Shown piece after piece: positions 1-9,630 of a stretch of DNA of 64,000 bases. Made by a program: the position numbers and the translations under genes. How positions within the stretch are numbered: the stretch's first letter is position 1; every line of letters begins with the position of its first letter. Origin of the DNA: Rhyzopertha dominica (Eukaryota > Arthropoda > Insecta > Coleoptera > Bostrichidae); NCBI GenBank assembly GCA_025024175.1, contig QCXZ01000041.1:29817786-29881785 (forward strand), given 5' to 3'. The notes beneath the pieces are model-generated. The model was not told the origin of the DNA. It did not search any database and saw only the letters and a list, made by a program, of their open reading frames with translations.

Positions 1-821
1 CTATAACTTCCCCATCCAACAAATATACGACCCCGTTCTATAAGTTCTTTGAACTTAGTGACATCTACTTCCATAANAACATTGAAATTTCTTTTATTAC
101 GAGGTATAAACTTGTGATTAAATTTTAGAAAAGCCTGTGCACAATCACTTCTGCAATTCTGTCTCAAAACCTTGTCTGTAAATTCATCCATATTATCCAC
201 GGCATCATTAGGAACATTATAAACTATAATCTTTGGCGCAATACCTTTCGGCACGCTGATGTTATAATTATCCGCCAATTTAGCCTTAGCAACATTTTGC
301 AGTTTTTCTAACGACGATTCATCATTGCATTGAATTGCAATACCACCTTGAGCAGTTGATTTTATTTTATGCACAGAGATAGCGATATCAGCAGGATTAA
401 GTTTTTCTTCGAGCACCGTTTTTGTGAGACTGCTATTTTGGTCACTGTTTTTAGGCTTTATGACGAGAGGCTGCGGTTTGCGGCTTTGTACAACATCTGC
501 CCAAGATTTCTTAACTTCTTTAGAAGATATGGATGACTCCGTAACAATGTTCAGCAGAACTTTTGTATTTTCAACGATCTGATTTACTGTTTGTTCAATA
601 CTTGCCACTGTAGATGTTAGCTTCAGCCTATCCTCAGCGACAGCTACACATGCATCACAAAACCACATCAAGTTTTTAGATTCACTTATAACTTTGCTAA
701 ATACATCCTTTAGCTGTACGCATTGAAGATGATATCTGTTTGAACACAATTTACACGTAATGGCCTTATTATTCACTATGAAATTGTCGGAACAGTGAAC
801 ACACGTCTGTGCGTTCGCCAT
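1..821 (-). CDS. PHD-finger ORF1 protein of a LINE-type retrotransposon (3' end beyond the window)
   Basis: An open frame runs from ATG at 821 (minus strand) to the window edge, about 273 codons, with one ambiguous base at 77. It starts with a C4-H-C3 zinc finger of PHD type: Cys7/Cys10, Cys23/Cys26, His31/Cys34, Cys55/Cys58, followed by a lysine-rich stretch containing KSWADVVQ. The C-terminal part ends near the motif RIFVGWGSYR, the kind of segment seen in ORF1 nucleic-acid-binding proteins of CR1/Jockey-like LINEs. In that family ORF1 packages the element RNA before target-primed reverse transcription. The frame is uninterrupted, unlike its neighbours, so this copy may be younger. The matching endonuclease/RT ORF2 would lie to the left of the window. 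A host PHD protein is less likely because of the ORF1-like C-terminal part and the transposon surroundings. The family assignment is from motif recognition only. Confidence 0.6.
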   Translation of the reverse strand, partial: MANAQTCVHCSDNFIVNNKAITCKLCSNRYHLQCVQLKDVFSKVISESKNLMWFCDACVAVAEDRLKLTSTVASIEQTVNQIVENTKVLLNIVTESSISSKEVKKSWADVVQSRKPQPLVIKPKNSDQNSSLTKTVLEEKLNPADIAISVHKIKSTAQGGIAIQCNDESSLEKLQNVAKAKLADNYNISVPKGIAPKIIVYNVPNDAVDNMDEFTDKVLRQNCRSDCAQAFLKFNHKFIPRNKRNFNVXMEVDVTKFKELIERGRIFVGWGSY

Positions 822-1343
822 GCCATACAGCGTTAGAAGAAATAGGATATCGCCATTTTTTAATATGTAGTAAGCCGTGCACTTTTAAAAAAATCCAAAA
901 GATGCATCAAATTATGCTTACCAAACTGCAAATCTTTCTCCATTTAACCTACTTTCTGCCTCTGCTAGTTTTCGAGATTCCTATACATACGTTTTTGTTA
1001 CTCATAAGAAAACACCTGTTTACTCTTGGACGATTTATTGGTGAATGTCCATTTCAGAATCATGGCAAATGACATCAGTACAGAGACTGCGCATGATCTA
1101 TATTTTATACAAAATATACAAAAAGTCAATTCCTTATATAACATCTCCCTTCTTATACTGTAAATTTAGCCAACATTCTTTGTACATATAATACATAATA
1201 AAGTAAAAGAATTTGATAGCACAAATACCTCTTTTTACATAATAAATTTAAACATAATGTTTATAATAATAAATTTAAAGATTTCAACAACATAAATAAT
1301 ATAACCTATCTCCCTTTTTACAACATAATTTAATAAAACAAGT
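822..1343. other. AT-rich spacer between LINE ORF1 and Ty3 pol
   Basis: AT-rich sequence with A/T runs around 1150-1330. It may include the 5' untranslated part of the ORF1 element and the 3' end of the Ty3 element. I see no LTR, no TG...CA pair and no coding signal. The small + strand frame at 809-1072 overlaps the ORF1 start and has no recognisable domain. Confidence 0.4.
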
Positions 1344-3191
1344 CTATGCGTAATGTAAAAAATCTGGTTTTCGAACTAAGCGACCCGATCTCGTAAAAAC
1401 ACCACCTTTTCTTTCTCGCACATCCGAACACCTACTGGGAGGATCTAAAGCACTGTCACTAGTTTTACGCGTGTTGTTCCTGTTATTACTTAGTAGAGTG
1501 TCTAAGATTTCGTTAAAATGCTTTTGGTTCAATTCCTTAAAATGACCATTAAATGGTTTCAAAAATTTTCTGTTTCTGATTATTACATTTCCTGTATTCA
1601 GCATTTTCACTGCATATGCCCTTGGCCTAAAGTCTTTTTTTCAAAATTATACCAGGTTCCCATTTTCTTGTTATGAAATTTTGTACCATCACTTTTTGAT
1701 TTGGAAATAATTTCTTTAAATTTTTGACATGTTGATTGTAATAATTTATTGTTTTAGTGTGGTTTTCTTTTCTTAACAAGCTATATTTTTGTCTACACCA
1801 AGTAGGTTGCAAAAGTTTGTTAGAAACTGGTAACTGACCTTTTATTTTTCTGTCAAAAAGCAGTTCTGCGGGTGAAGGTAAGTAACTACTAATAGGAGTA
1901 TTTCTATACTCCAGTAATATTAAATGTAAATCTCTGCCGTCATGTAATCCCTTTTTTACAATTTTTTGATCGTTTGCACGTGACGCTCAACAAATCCGTT
2001 GGATTGTGAATACCGCGGTGAACTTGTAATGTGCACTATTTCCCACTGCTTTACGAAATTTTGAAAATCTGTTTATGCAAACTGTGGCCCATTATCCGAA
2101 GTTATTACTGTAGGTATACCATGTTTACTGAACATACTTTTCAATGCATTTATTACATTAGTACTTGTAGTGNTATTTTTTAAATNTATTAGCTGAGGGA
2201 ATTTTGAGTATTCGTCTACTACTAAAAGAAATTCGTTTTTTTCTAAATTAAATAAATCAACACCAACTTTTTCCCACGGTCTTGTAGCAAATGTTTGACT
2301 AAATAACGATTCTTTTTGATTTGAATTTTGGAAAATTGCGCAAGTTTCATAAGTATTTATTGTGTCAGAAATTTGTTTAGTCATATTTGGCCAGTAAACT
2401 CATTCGTTTGATTTTAATGTAGTTTTTACGGTACCCATGTGGCTATAATGCAATTTATTTATTATATCCTGTCTCATACTTTTGGGTATTACGATTTGTC
2501 TGCCCTTGTATACAACATCATGAATAATACTGAGTGCATCCCTTACTAACCAATACTTTATTACTATTTCCGNTAATGAGTTTTTGTGTTTTGGCCAACC
2601 TCCCTTGATAAATTCCTTCAACTGTGTTAACTCATGGTCATTACAGGTTTGNATTTTCAGCGTTTCATNTTTTTTTGGTGACATTTCATTATATTTGATA
2701 AAATTTAGGTGAATTTCAACTTCGGATTCCAAAAATTTAAAATCATTTCCANAGCTTGCCCGATATAACGTATCGGCAACATATAATTATGAGACGGGTT
2801 TGAAAACAACTTTGAAATTATATAATGTAAATTTATACGAATTCGCTGCAATCTCAATGGACATTTATCAAGGGGTTTACGAAAAATTGTTTCTAGGGGC
2901 TTATGGTCACTTTCAACAATAAAATCTTTACCATAGAGATACTGGTGGTAGCGGTGGCATCCAAACGCGATAGCCAGAGCCTCCTTTTCTATTTGGGCAT
3001 AATTTTTTGTGTTTCTGTTAAAGTTTTAGAAGCGTATATTCTATGGGGGCATTATTCTGCAACAAAACCGCACCCATACTTTCTTTTGAACTATCTACTG
3101 ATAATGTTAATGGCTGTTTTTCATCGTAATATTGTAAAACCGGACTTCGTGATAAAATCTGCTTTAATTTTTAGAATTCCTGCTCGTGTTC
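1344..3191 (-). pseudogene. Ty3/gypsy RNase H-integrase portion, broken by stops and frameshifts
   Basis: Between 3191 and 2760 the minus strand encodes RNase H remnants (motifs near YASKTLTETQK and VESDHKP in shifting frames). A spacer and the integrase N-terminal part follow (2732-2400), with an HYSHMG element of the zinc-binding region. The integrase core is at 2384-2073: first Asp in WEKVGVDLF, second Asp in TSDNGPQF, and the Glu just downstream in SNGFVERHVQ after a stop at about 2073. This gives the D,D-35-E set typical of Ty3 integrases. The C-terminal part lies at 1812-1627 and a basic tail at 1610-1344, again in different frames. Several single N bases fall in this section. The domain order agrees with the upstream protease-RT piece, so one decayed element explains both. 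Confidence 0.8.
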
Positions 3192-4440
3192 TTATGACCA
3201 TTCCCAAACAATGTCTTTTTTAGTTAATTCTCTCAGTTTAGCTGTTTTTTGAGCTTGATTTGGAATAAATTTGCCGACATATGTGATCATGCCTAAAAAT
3301 CGTAATAGTTCTTTAATATTACTGGGACTTTTGATCGCTTTTATAGCCTCAACTTTCTCGGGGTTCATTTTGATCCCTTCACTCGTTAGTATGTGCCCTA
3401 TATATTTAACCTCCTGAACCTTGAATTTACATTTATTTTTATTAAACTTTACACCCTTCTCATGTGCCCTCGCAAATACTTTTTCCAATATTTCATCGTG
3501 TTCTTTTTCTGTCTTGGCATAAATAATTAAATCGTCTAAAAAATCGTCTTAAAAATTTGAATCTACCAAAAGGTGTGTTAAATGTTGTTAGCAGGGATGC
3601 CTGTTCAGATAATGGAATTTGCCAGAACCCTTTATTAGCATCCAAGATGGAGAAAAATCTAGATCCCGCTAAATCATGTGTTATCTCTTCAAATGTAGGT
3701 AACACATAGTGTTCCCTTAATAAGGCCCGATTTAAATTTTGAGGATCTAAGCAAATTCTTATGTCACCATCAACTTTCTTTACTATTACTATAGGATTAA
3801 CAAATTCAGTGGGTTCCTTAATATCTTCGATTACGCCTTCATCTTGCATGCTTTTTAAAGTTTCCTTTAACTTGTTTAGTAATTGAAACGGAACTTTCCC
3901 ACATGGCACCACAATTTGTTCATATTTAGCCTTTAATTTGAATTCGCATGGTTTTACTTTAAATGTACCCAAACCTTTAAACAAATCTTCATGATTTTGC
4001 AATATTTCTGAAGTGTTCTTACTTTTAAGCTCATTTATAGCAAAATTTCTAGAAACTAATTTTAAATCTGAGATTGTGTCCGCAGCTAGCAATGGGTAAG
4101 TATTCTGGTTAGTTTTGATTACAAAAAATTTCAAACGATATTGATTATTACCTAAATTGATAGTTAAAAAGCATGTTCCCACAATTTCAATTTGATTTCC
4201 ATCATATGTAGTGATAATGCTGTGATCTTTTTCAAAGGCAATATTTTTATCCAAGTTCAAGTACATAAATAAAGAATAGGGCATTACCTTAACATCTGCA
4301 CCGCAGTCTAATCTAAATTTAATAGCTTTATTACATTCTTGAATGAACAATTCCTCAAACCAAATTTACTATTGTATATTCTGTTCACCATAAGAGATAA
4401 TGAACCCAATACATAACTAAAATCTTCTGAAGTATTAGGT
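3192..4440 (-). pseudogene. Ty3/gypsy protease-reverse transcriptase portion, catalytic region deleted
   Basis: The main frame (4350 down to 3493; possibly extending to about 4440) begins with a retropepsin domain whose active site reads LDCGADVKVMP near residues 15-24, a Cys replacing the usual Thr/Ser of D-T/S-G. It continues into the RT fingers and palm, with VNPIVIVKKVDGDIRICLD and the first catalytic Asp in FSILDANKGFWQIP. After GRFKFLR the sequence jumps to DDLIIYAKTEKEH in another frame. The stretch between, which should carry the start of the Y-x-D-D box, is missing: a short deletion and frameshift at about 3540-3560, next to the short repeat TTAGACGATTT. The thumb/connection region continues in a second frame (3488-3192) with YIGHILTSEG and the LRFLGM motif. 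The enzyme cannot be active. Confidence 0.85.
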
Positions 4441-4519
4441 ACATTATAGTAAAACGTCAACTGAGATCTACAGCATTAACCCGTGGAGTTATAAATAAAA
4501 TTTCATTCAGTATGTTTGT

Positions 4520-5860
4520 ACTTTTAACCACCGTTAATCAACTTTTGCAAAAAATTAAACATGTTACAGCTCTGCGTGCATGTAAGGGGTTTTCGGCAAA
4601 AATAATTTTATTACAAGCAATAAAGTCCACAGCATCATTAAATAATATTATAAATAGGAGTGGACCGAAATTGGAACCATGCGCAACTTCCGAGCTCGCA
4701 CAAAATGCTGGGGAAACACGACCATCTACTTCCACAAAATGAAACCTGTCAAATATGATAGACTTAATTAACAGAACTATTTTAGTGTAAAAACCATTTT
4801 TCAGTAATTTAGACAAAAGAATACAGTGATGAACTTTATCGAAGGCCTTGGTGTGATCAGTATACACAATATCAACTTGTCTATTGTCTGGGCCAGCAAC
4901 ACAGTTACACTTCGACTTCTTGACAGCATTCAAAATAACGCTCTCCTCTATTACAAACGAATGCAGAACAGACGAAAAGTCACAACCATCACTAAATTCC
5001 AGAGATGGACAACAATTACAAAACATGCATTTGCGCGAAAAATCACAGTTATTATCACATGCGTGGTTAACAGATTTACACGAATACACACTTGAGAGCT
5101 GTTCATACACCATACTACTAGGTAGACCGGTACCCGCTCTTCGTTTCTTATTTACAAAGTTCCAAAATTTCTTAGGGTCAGTTTGAATAGACTTCTCCGT
5201 AGACTTAATAAAGTTCTTGTAAGCACGCCTAGTTTCATTGCGAATAATACTTTTAACTGCCTAACCTTGCCGTAATGAAAGCTGTATTTAGTTTTGCGAT
5301 AAAGACGCCAGTGCTTTGACTTTAACTTTATGTAGTCAATTATAGTTTTTGTAAACCATACTTAGAATTTCTTGTTCTAAATGGTGACTTGGGAACGTGC
5401 TCATCAAAGATGGCATAAATTGTTTCATAACATTTACTGCATGAATCCTCTACACCGTCAATTAAGACAAATTCTGACTAGTCAATTACAGCAAGCGATA
5501 AATAAAGGTGCTCCAAATTGGCTTTATAAAAATTGAATCTCTAATAACCATCCCGGTAAAAAAGTTTTGTCGTTTGCATTACTCATCACACATATACTTA
5601 AGCACGGATGATGTGTGTCCTCCGGCATTAACGGAGTCTTCTTTTGCAACAGCGATTGTGTAATCCCCAGTACTCATCACCAAATCCAATACCCTCAAAT
5701 GAGCGTTCAAAATTCGATTGTGTTGTTCAAGATTGCTTAGAGAGAGAAATTGGCTATACGTGTTGTACAATTGCGTCTTTTTCAACCCATTGGCACAATC
5801 AATTGATTGATTGAAATTCCCGATAATAATGATCGGCTGTGTAAAATGCGGAGTATTTTC
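4520..5860 (-). pseudogene. LINE (CR1/Jockey-like) endonuclease and reverse transcriptase remains
   Basis: On the minus strand, about 5845-5579 encodes the end of an apurinic-type endonuclease domain (PIIIIGNFN, then HNRILNAHLRVLDLVMS, close to the usual G-D-F-N and L-D-L-V patterns). The linker at about 5240-5110 has the typical KKFWNFVNKK segment. The RT is at 5113-4538: VDIVYTDHTKAFDKVHH carries the first catalytic Asp (of the A motif), and GSNFGPLLFIILFNDA matches the usual G-S-x-L-G-P-L-L-F. The C motif with the catalytic A/F-D-D is lost: the frame degenerates after the stop near 4538. Frame changes between the endonuclease and RT parts show it is dead. The Ty3 fragment starts where the LINE RT ends. 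It is not the same copy as the ORF1 at 1-821, because in this orientation ORF1 should lie upstream. Confidence 0.8.
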
Positions 5861-6059
5861 GTATTTTCAGGCTTACAGTGCGTCATGACGGGTTCGATTT
5901 CGGAAATTCTCGAATGTGCTCTTTTTAACGAAAATTATGCCAGCTAAAAACAACTTCCAGTTATATAAAACACTGCAAGTTTATGCATTTTTGGATTCTA
6001 CTTAATATGCTAGAGTGATTTTATATACGTATATATGATAAATAATAAATTTCTAAGAT

Positions 6060-6835
6060 ACAGTAAGACATACGAAAGAAGATTGTAAAACGGGACGAAC
6101 AGGTACTACNGAATAAGTGTTTGGATATTGGATCATTTCGANCAAAAGTAAATNGAGTTAAGCTGCAATTAAACAATGAAGACGTAAAAATAAACATTAT
6201 GGCGTTGTTTGCTGCTCATGGGGAAGCTTCAGTGCGCGACCCTGAACTTCACTTGAGGCTGCCATTTAGAACAATCCACAGAATTTTGCAAAAATATAAA
6301 TGTAAATTGCATTGTTGTAACATCAAGCAGCAACTCGGAGTTTTTGATTACTGTCGTAGAACACAAATTTATGAATGGTTCTTGGTAAAGTCTCTAGGAT
6401 GTGTTATTTGGACAGACGAGGCAAAATTTGACAAAAACGGAATGTTTAACCGCCGTAATAATAATTTTTGATTCATTTCCAAGACTTTTGGAAATTTAGT
6501 GTGTTTTGTGGCGTGAAAAACTACAGAATTTTGTGTTTACATTAATTTGCACAATGAAAATCTCAATTCTGAATAATTCTTAGATATCCTACAAAATGTA
6601 GTGCAACATGATGCCCCCCGCCCTCATCGAACTAGACCAGTTACCAGTTTTNGATGGCCAATGCACTTCCCTGATCTGTCACTACTAGATTTTTTAAATT
6701 TGGATATTGTAATAAATAAAGTATGTGTAGACTGCTGACCCAGTTACCACTGAGCACAATAAGAAAGACCGCGTATGGGACGCTTTTGCTTCTTTGACTA
6801 ATCTACGGAAATAAATAGTTTAAAAAGAGTCAACA
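6060..6835 (+). pseudogene. Mariner/Tc1-like (DUF4817-type) transposase, decayed
   Basis: The open part (6121-6471, 116 codons) shows a helix-turn-helix tail (RTIHRILQKYKCK) followed by FDYCRRTQIYEWFLVK and the first DDE-type segment CVIWTDEAKFDKNGMFNRRN, where the Asp of W-T-D-E-A is the first catalytic residue. Further downstream, in broken frames, a segment reading W-P-x-H-F-P-D-L-S-x-L-D-F corresponds to the W-P-A-R-S-P-D-L-T-P-L-D-F motif near the third acidic residue. Several stops and frameshifts separate the pieces and two N bases lie near the start. This family cuts and pastes DNA at TA dinucleotides. No terminal inverted repeat was found for this copy. It is related to the remains at 48.4-49.4 kb. 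Confidence 0.75.
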
Positions 6836-6919
6836 AATGTTTAGACCACGATTGAAACATATGCGAACATTTGTTAAAATGATTGTTACCGTAGTACATT
6901 TTTATAAGTTCGTAATTAA

Positions 6920-7199
6920 GTATAAGATAATATTTTGTCGGATAGATCGCTGTCACTTGAAAACACTGACAAAAAGTTAATAGTCTGACGTTTCGATTAC
7001 ACCTGTAATCTTTGTCAAAGACGAAGAACCTCAAAATTTTGAAAGTCACTTTCAAAATTCTGTTTGAACTTGTGTCAGGCAAATTTTGAGGTTCTTCGTC
7101 TTTGACAAAGATTACAGGTGTAATCGAAACGTCAGACTATTAACTTTTTGTCAGTGTTTTCAAGTGACAGCGATCTATCCGATAAAATATTATCTTATA
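6920..7199. repeat. Long inverted repeat (hairpin), arms about 120 bp
   Basis: The left arm 6921-7040 and the right arm 7081-7199 are nearly perfect reverse complements, from TATAAGATAATATTTTGTCGG outward to CAAAATTTTG at the loop; the loop is about 40 bp. The right arm contains TTTGACAAAGATTACAGG then TGTAATCGAAACGTC, a short hairpin (GATTAC/GTAATC) followed by GAAA. Such hairpin units are common as ends of invertebrate Penelope-like or other fold-back elements; the family is not identified. The flanking CGTAATTAAGTA occurs at 6911 and again at about 7232. Confidence 0.85.
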
Positions 7200-7410
7200 T
7201 TTATGGACGCTGAAAGCATTCACCCTCGTATTCGTAATTAAGTATTAGTATTAAGTATTATTTTTGTTCGTTATCATTACATTCGTTTACTACTGTTGTT
7301 AAATAAATTCATTACGTATTACTTTTGCAAAATTGTCAGTTTTCTTTTTCGTGTAGTTATCTGCTTCACTTAATGAAATATTTAGTGGTAGCTAGTTTTG
7401 AAGAATGTCA

Positions 7411-9630
7411 GGTGAGTGCATGGGCGTACCGAAGGGGGGAGGGGCAAGGGGTGGGAGCAGCTGCCCGCCCTGGACCTGGGCTGCCAACTCTGAACCCTTC
7501 ACACCTTCCATACATTTAGCTGATTAATTAAGTATGTATTTACGAAATTGTTAATGAAGTAAGATTATAGACAAGCGTATTTCACAATTTTCATCCAGAA
7601 CTCACATTTGACCTATGAAAATGCCATTCAATAAGTCGTTGTCGAATGGTTTCTAAGTTTATTTTGGCCAGGAGTCAATACGATTTCTATCTTGTTCAGC
7701 TCTTCTAATATGTTTTTTTATAGGGATTGTTCAACTATACATGATTCTGTTATGTGGAATACCCAGAATCGGTCACATATTTGGCGGTATCTCCAATCTT
7801 CTTAGTTCCAAATTTCAAAATTAATACAGAGAAACAAAAAATTTCAAAAATATCAGTTATTTCGAGCAAAAATTCATCCGAACTAAGAGTTATGAAAATC
7901 TATTTAACGTAAGTTTTAGGAATCCAGTAATATTATAAGCACGAATTAAAACCCGGTGTGCTGTTAAAATGCCAGTATACAAAATACTTTTTGAAAAAAC
8001 GGATTAAATATATCTCAGTTTATTTAAATGAGGCTTAATTTGGTTAAAATATTAAGTTCTGGTTTAATTTTTGGAAGCAGTGCACTGTCGGACGGAGGTT
8101 GGCTTAATTAAAAAAAATAGCTAAATAAAAAATGTGATAAATAAACCCAAAGGCTCAGTCTAAATAAAAGATGGTATATTCATTACTGTGTTCATAACAA
8201 AGCATGTCTTGCATAGTTTTATGCAACTATCTAATTCTGATTTTACGCAGTACCTGTTCATAATGTGTACAAAATCGTCGTCGAACATTGAAATGTAATA
8301 TGCTCATTTTATATATATCATTTTACTGATGTGTTGCGATGTCTGGTTATCTAGCATTTATATAATCGACTCAAAAGTACTATTTTCGATTTATGCCCTG
8401 GTCATTATTTTAGTCAAAGAGCAAAAAGAAGTACTTAAATTCGATCTATTTAAAATATCAGATCAATGCGATCACGGTTTTAATCCAAAATTTGCTAATG
8501 TCCAAGTAAGTGCAGTATCATCGCAGTGCTCATATTCAGTTTCAGATGACGATATTAAGCGCTTTATGAACACAAACTATGCATATATGATTAAAGCTAA
8601 AAAGATAAAAATTACTTTTATGTCGCATATAAATTGCCGCAGAAGTAACAATTGAAGTATAACTTACATTGCCATAGTAAGTTTAATTGATCACAAAGGA
8701 TACCTACATTTGTAATAATTTATACTGTGCATTTAACTGCTAATCCTTGCAGATTTCAGTATAGTCAAGTAAATTCCGTAAAAATTTATAACATATTTTC
8801 AAATCAATGACAGCCAGCAAGATGAATATAATACATGAAAGGATTTTTGTAGCTTGAGAACAATAAGAAATGGTGGTTTTAAAATTATGCAGAAATAAGA
8901 GCAAAATTAGATGTAGGAGTAAAAATGTTAGAGATAAAACGACCATCAATTTAATGCTGATTGGTGGTGTTTGGCCAGCTGACGCATAATGCTGGAACTT
9001 ATAACTTGTATTTTTAAGTTTAACTAAGATTAACTAAACCAGCAGCTTAATTCATTATAGCCTGTACTGTTACACGACCAGGTTGTTTCCTCATTCTCAG
9101 TTTTGATCATTGTTTTATCTATGCAAGCTACCTATTCACTTAACTTAAATTTCTAAAGCTTCTAATGTCAAAAGTTGAAACTGCGCATCGGTTAATTAAT
9201 TAATATTTGATATGTGCGAATCCCAAATCATAAAACGGAGTTCTATTAGTAGATGCTTAACTTCGTTTGACATTACTATAGATTATGTGGATCAAGGATC
9301 TTTATTCTTCCAAATAAAATGTATCTACTCATCTTTTCTTAAACGTGATAGACATGCGCTAGATATTGCCTAACTGATATCATCAATAATTGAATTAGGA
9401 ATAAAAGAGCTTTTGAAGATCAGTATATTTAAAAAACATAAAAACTTGGGTTTTAATTCACGTCGCAGAAAATCAACGAAGATTGTTCATGAAATAAATA
9501 CTTTGTTAATTACTTAGGTACATAATCCGATAAAGGCATATTTTTATTTATGTTGAATTATTCAGTAAGGGAAATTTCTGCTTTGCCCCCCCCCCCTAGA
9601 CAAAAAGCTGGGTACGCCCATGGGTGAGTG
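7411..9630. mobile_element. Non-autonomous TIR transposon with 8-bp target-site duplication
   Basis: The element body 7419-9622 (2204 bp) starts CATGGGCGTACC and ends GGTACGCCCATG, a perfect 12-bp terminal inverted repeat. Both sides are flanked by GGTGAGTG (7411-7418 and 9623-9630), a perfect 8-bp target duplication. The 8-bp size fits hAT-like (also P or Merlin) transposition. Inside, G-rich and C-rich subterminal stretches sit at each end (for example the C run at about 9586-9597). No transposase is recognisable. The only sizeable frame, 8329-8655 (+, 108 aa), has no known motif. It is probably a non-autonomous or internally replaced copy. Confidence 0.85.

Larger units (their letters stand above)
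1344..4445 (-). mobile_element. Degenerate Ty3/gypsy retrotransposon, pol region only
   Basis: Read on the minus strand the segment has the domain order protease, reverse transcriptase, RNase H, integrase, diagnostic of Ty3/gypsy pol. It is broken by several stops and frameshifts. No gag is visible upstream of the protease and no LTR pair was seen on either side, so this is an internal fragment. The right (5') border at about 4445-4520 abuts LINE remains in the same orientation. The style resembles the pol proteins often labelled K02A2.6-like in invertebrate genomes; this is recognition, not a search result. Confidence 0.85.

Noticed and set aside
1..5860. Treating ORF1 (1-821) and the LINE RT (4.5-5.9 kb) as one LINE copy split by the Ty3 element
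   Set aside because: Both are on the minus strand, but ORF1 would then be downstream of ORF2, the reverse of the normal LINE order; they must be separate copies.
8329..8655. 108-aa frame inside the 7.4-9.6 kb element as a transposase
   Set aside because: No DDE/D, zinc-finger or dimerisation motif; too short for a hAT transposase.
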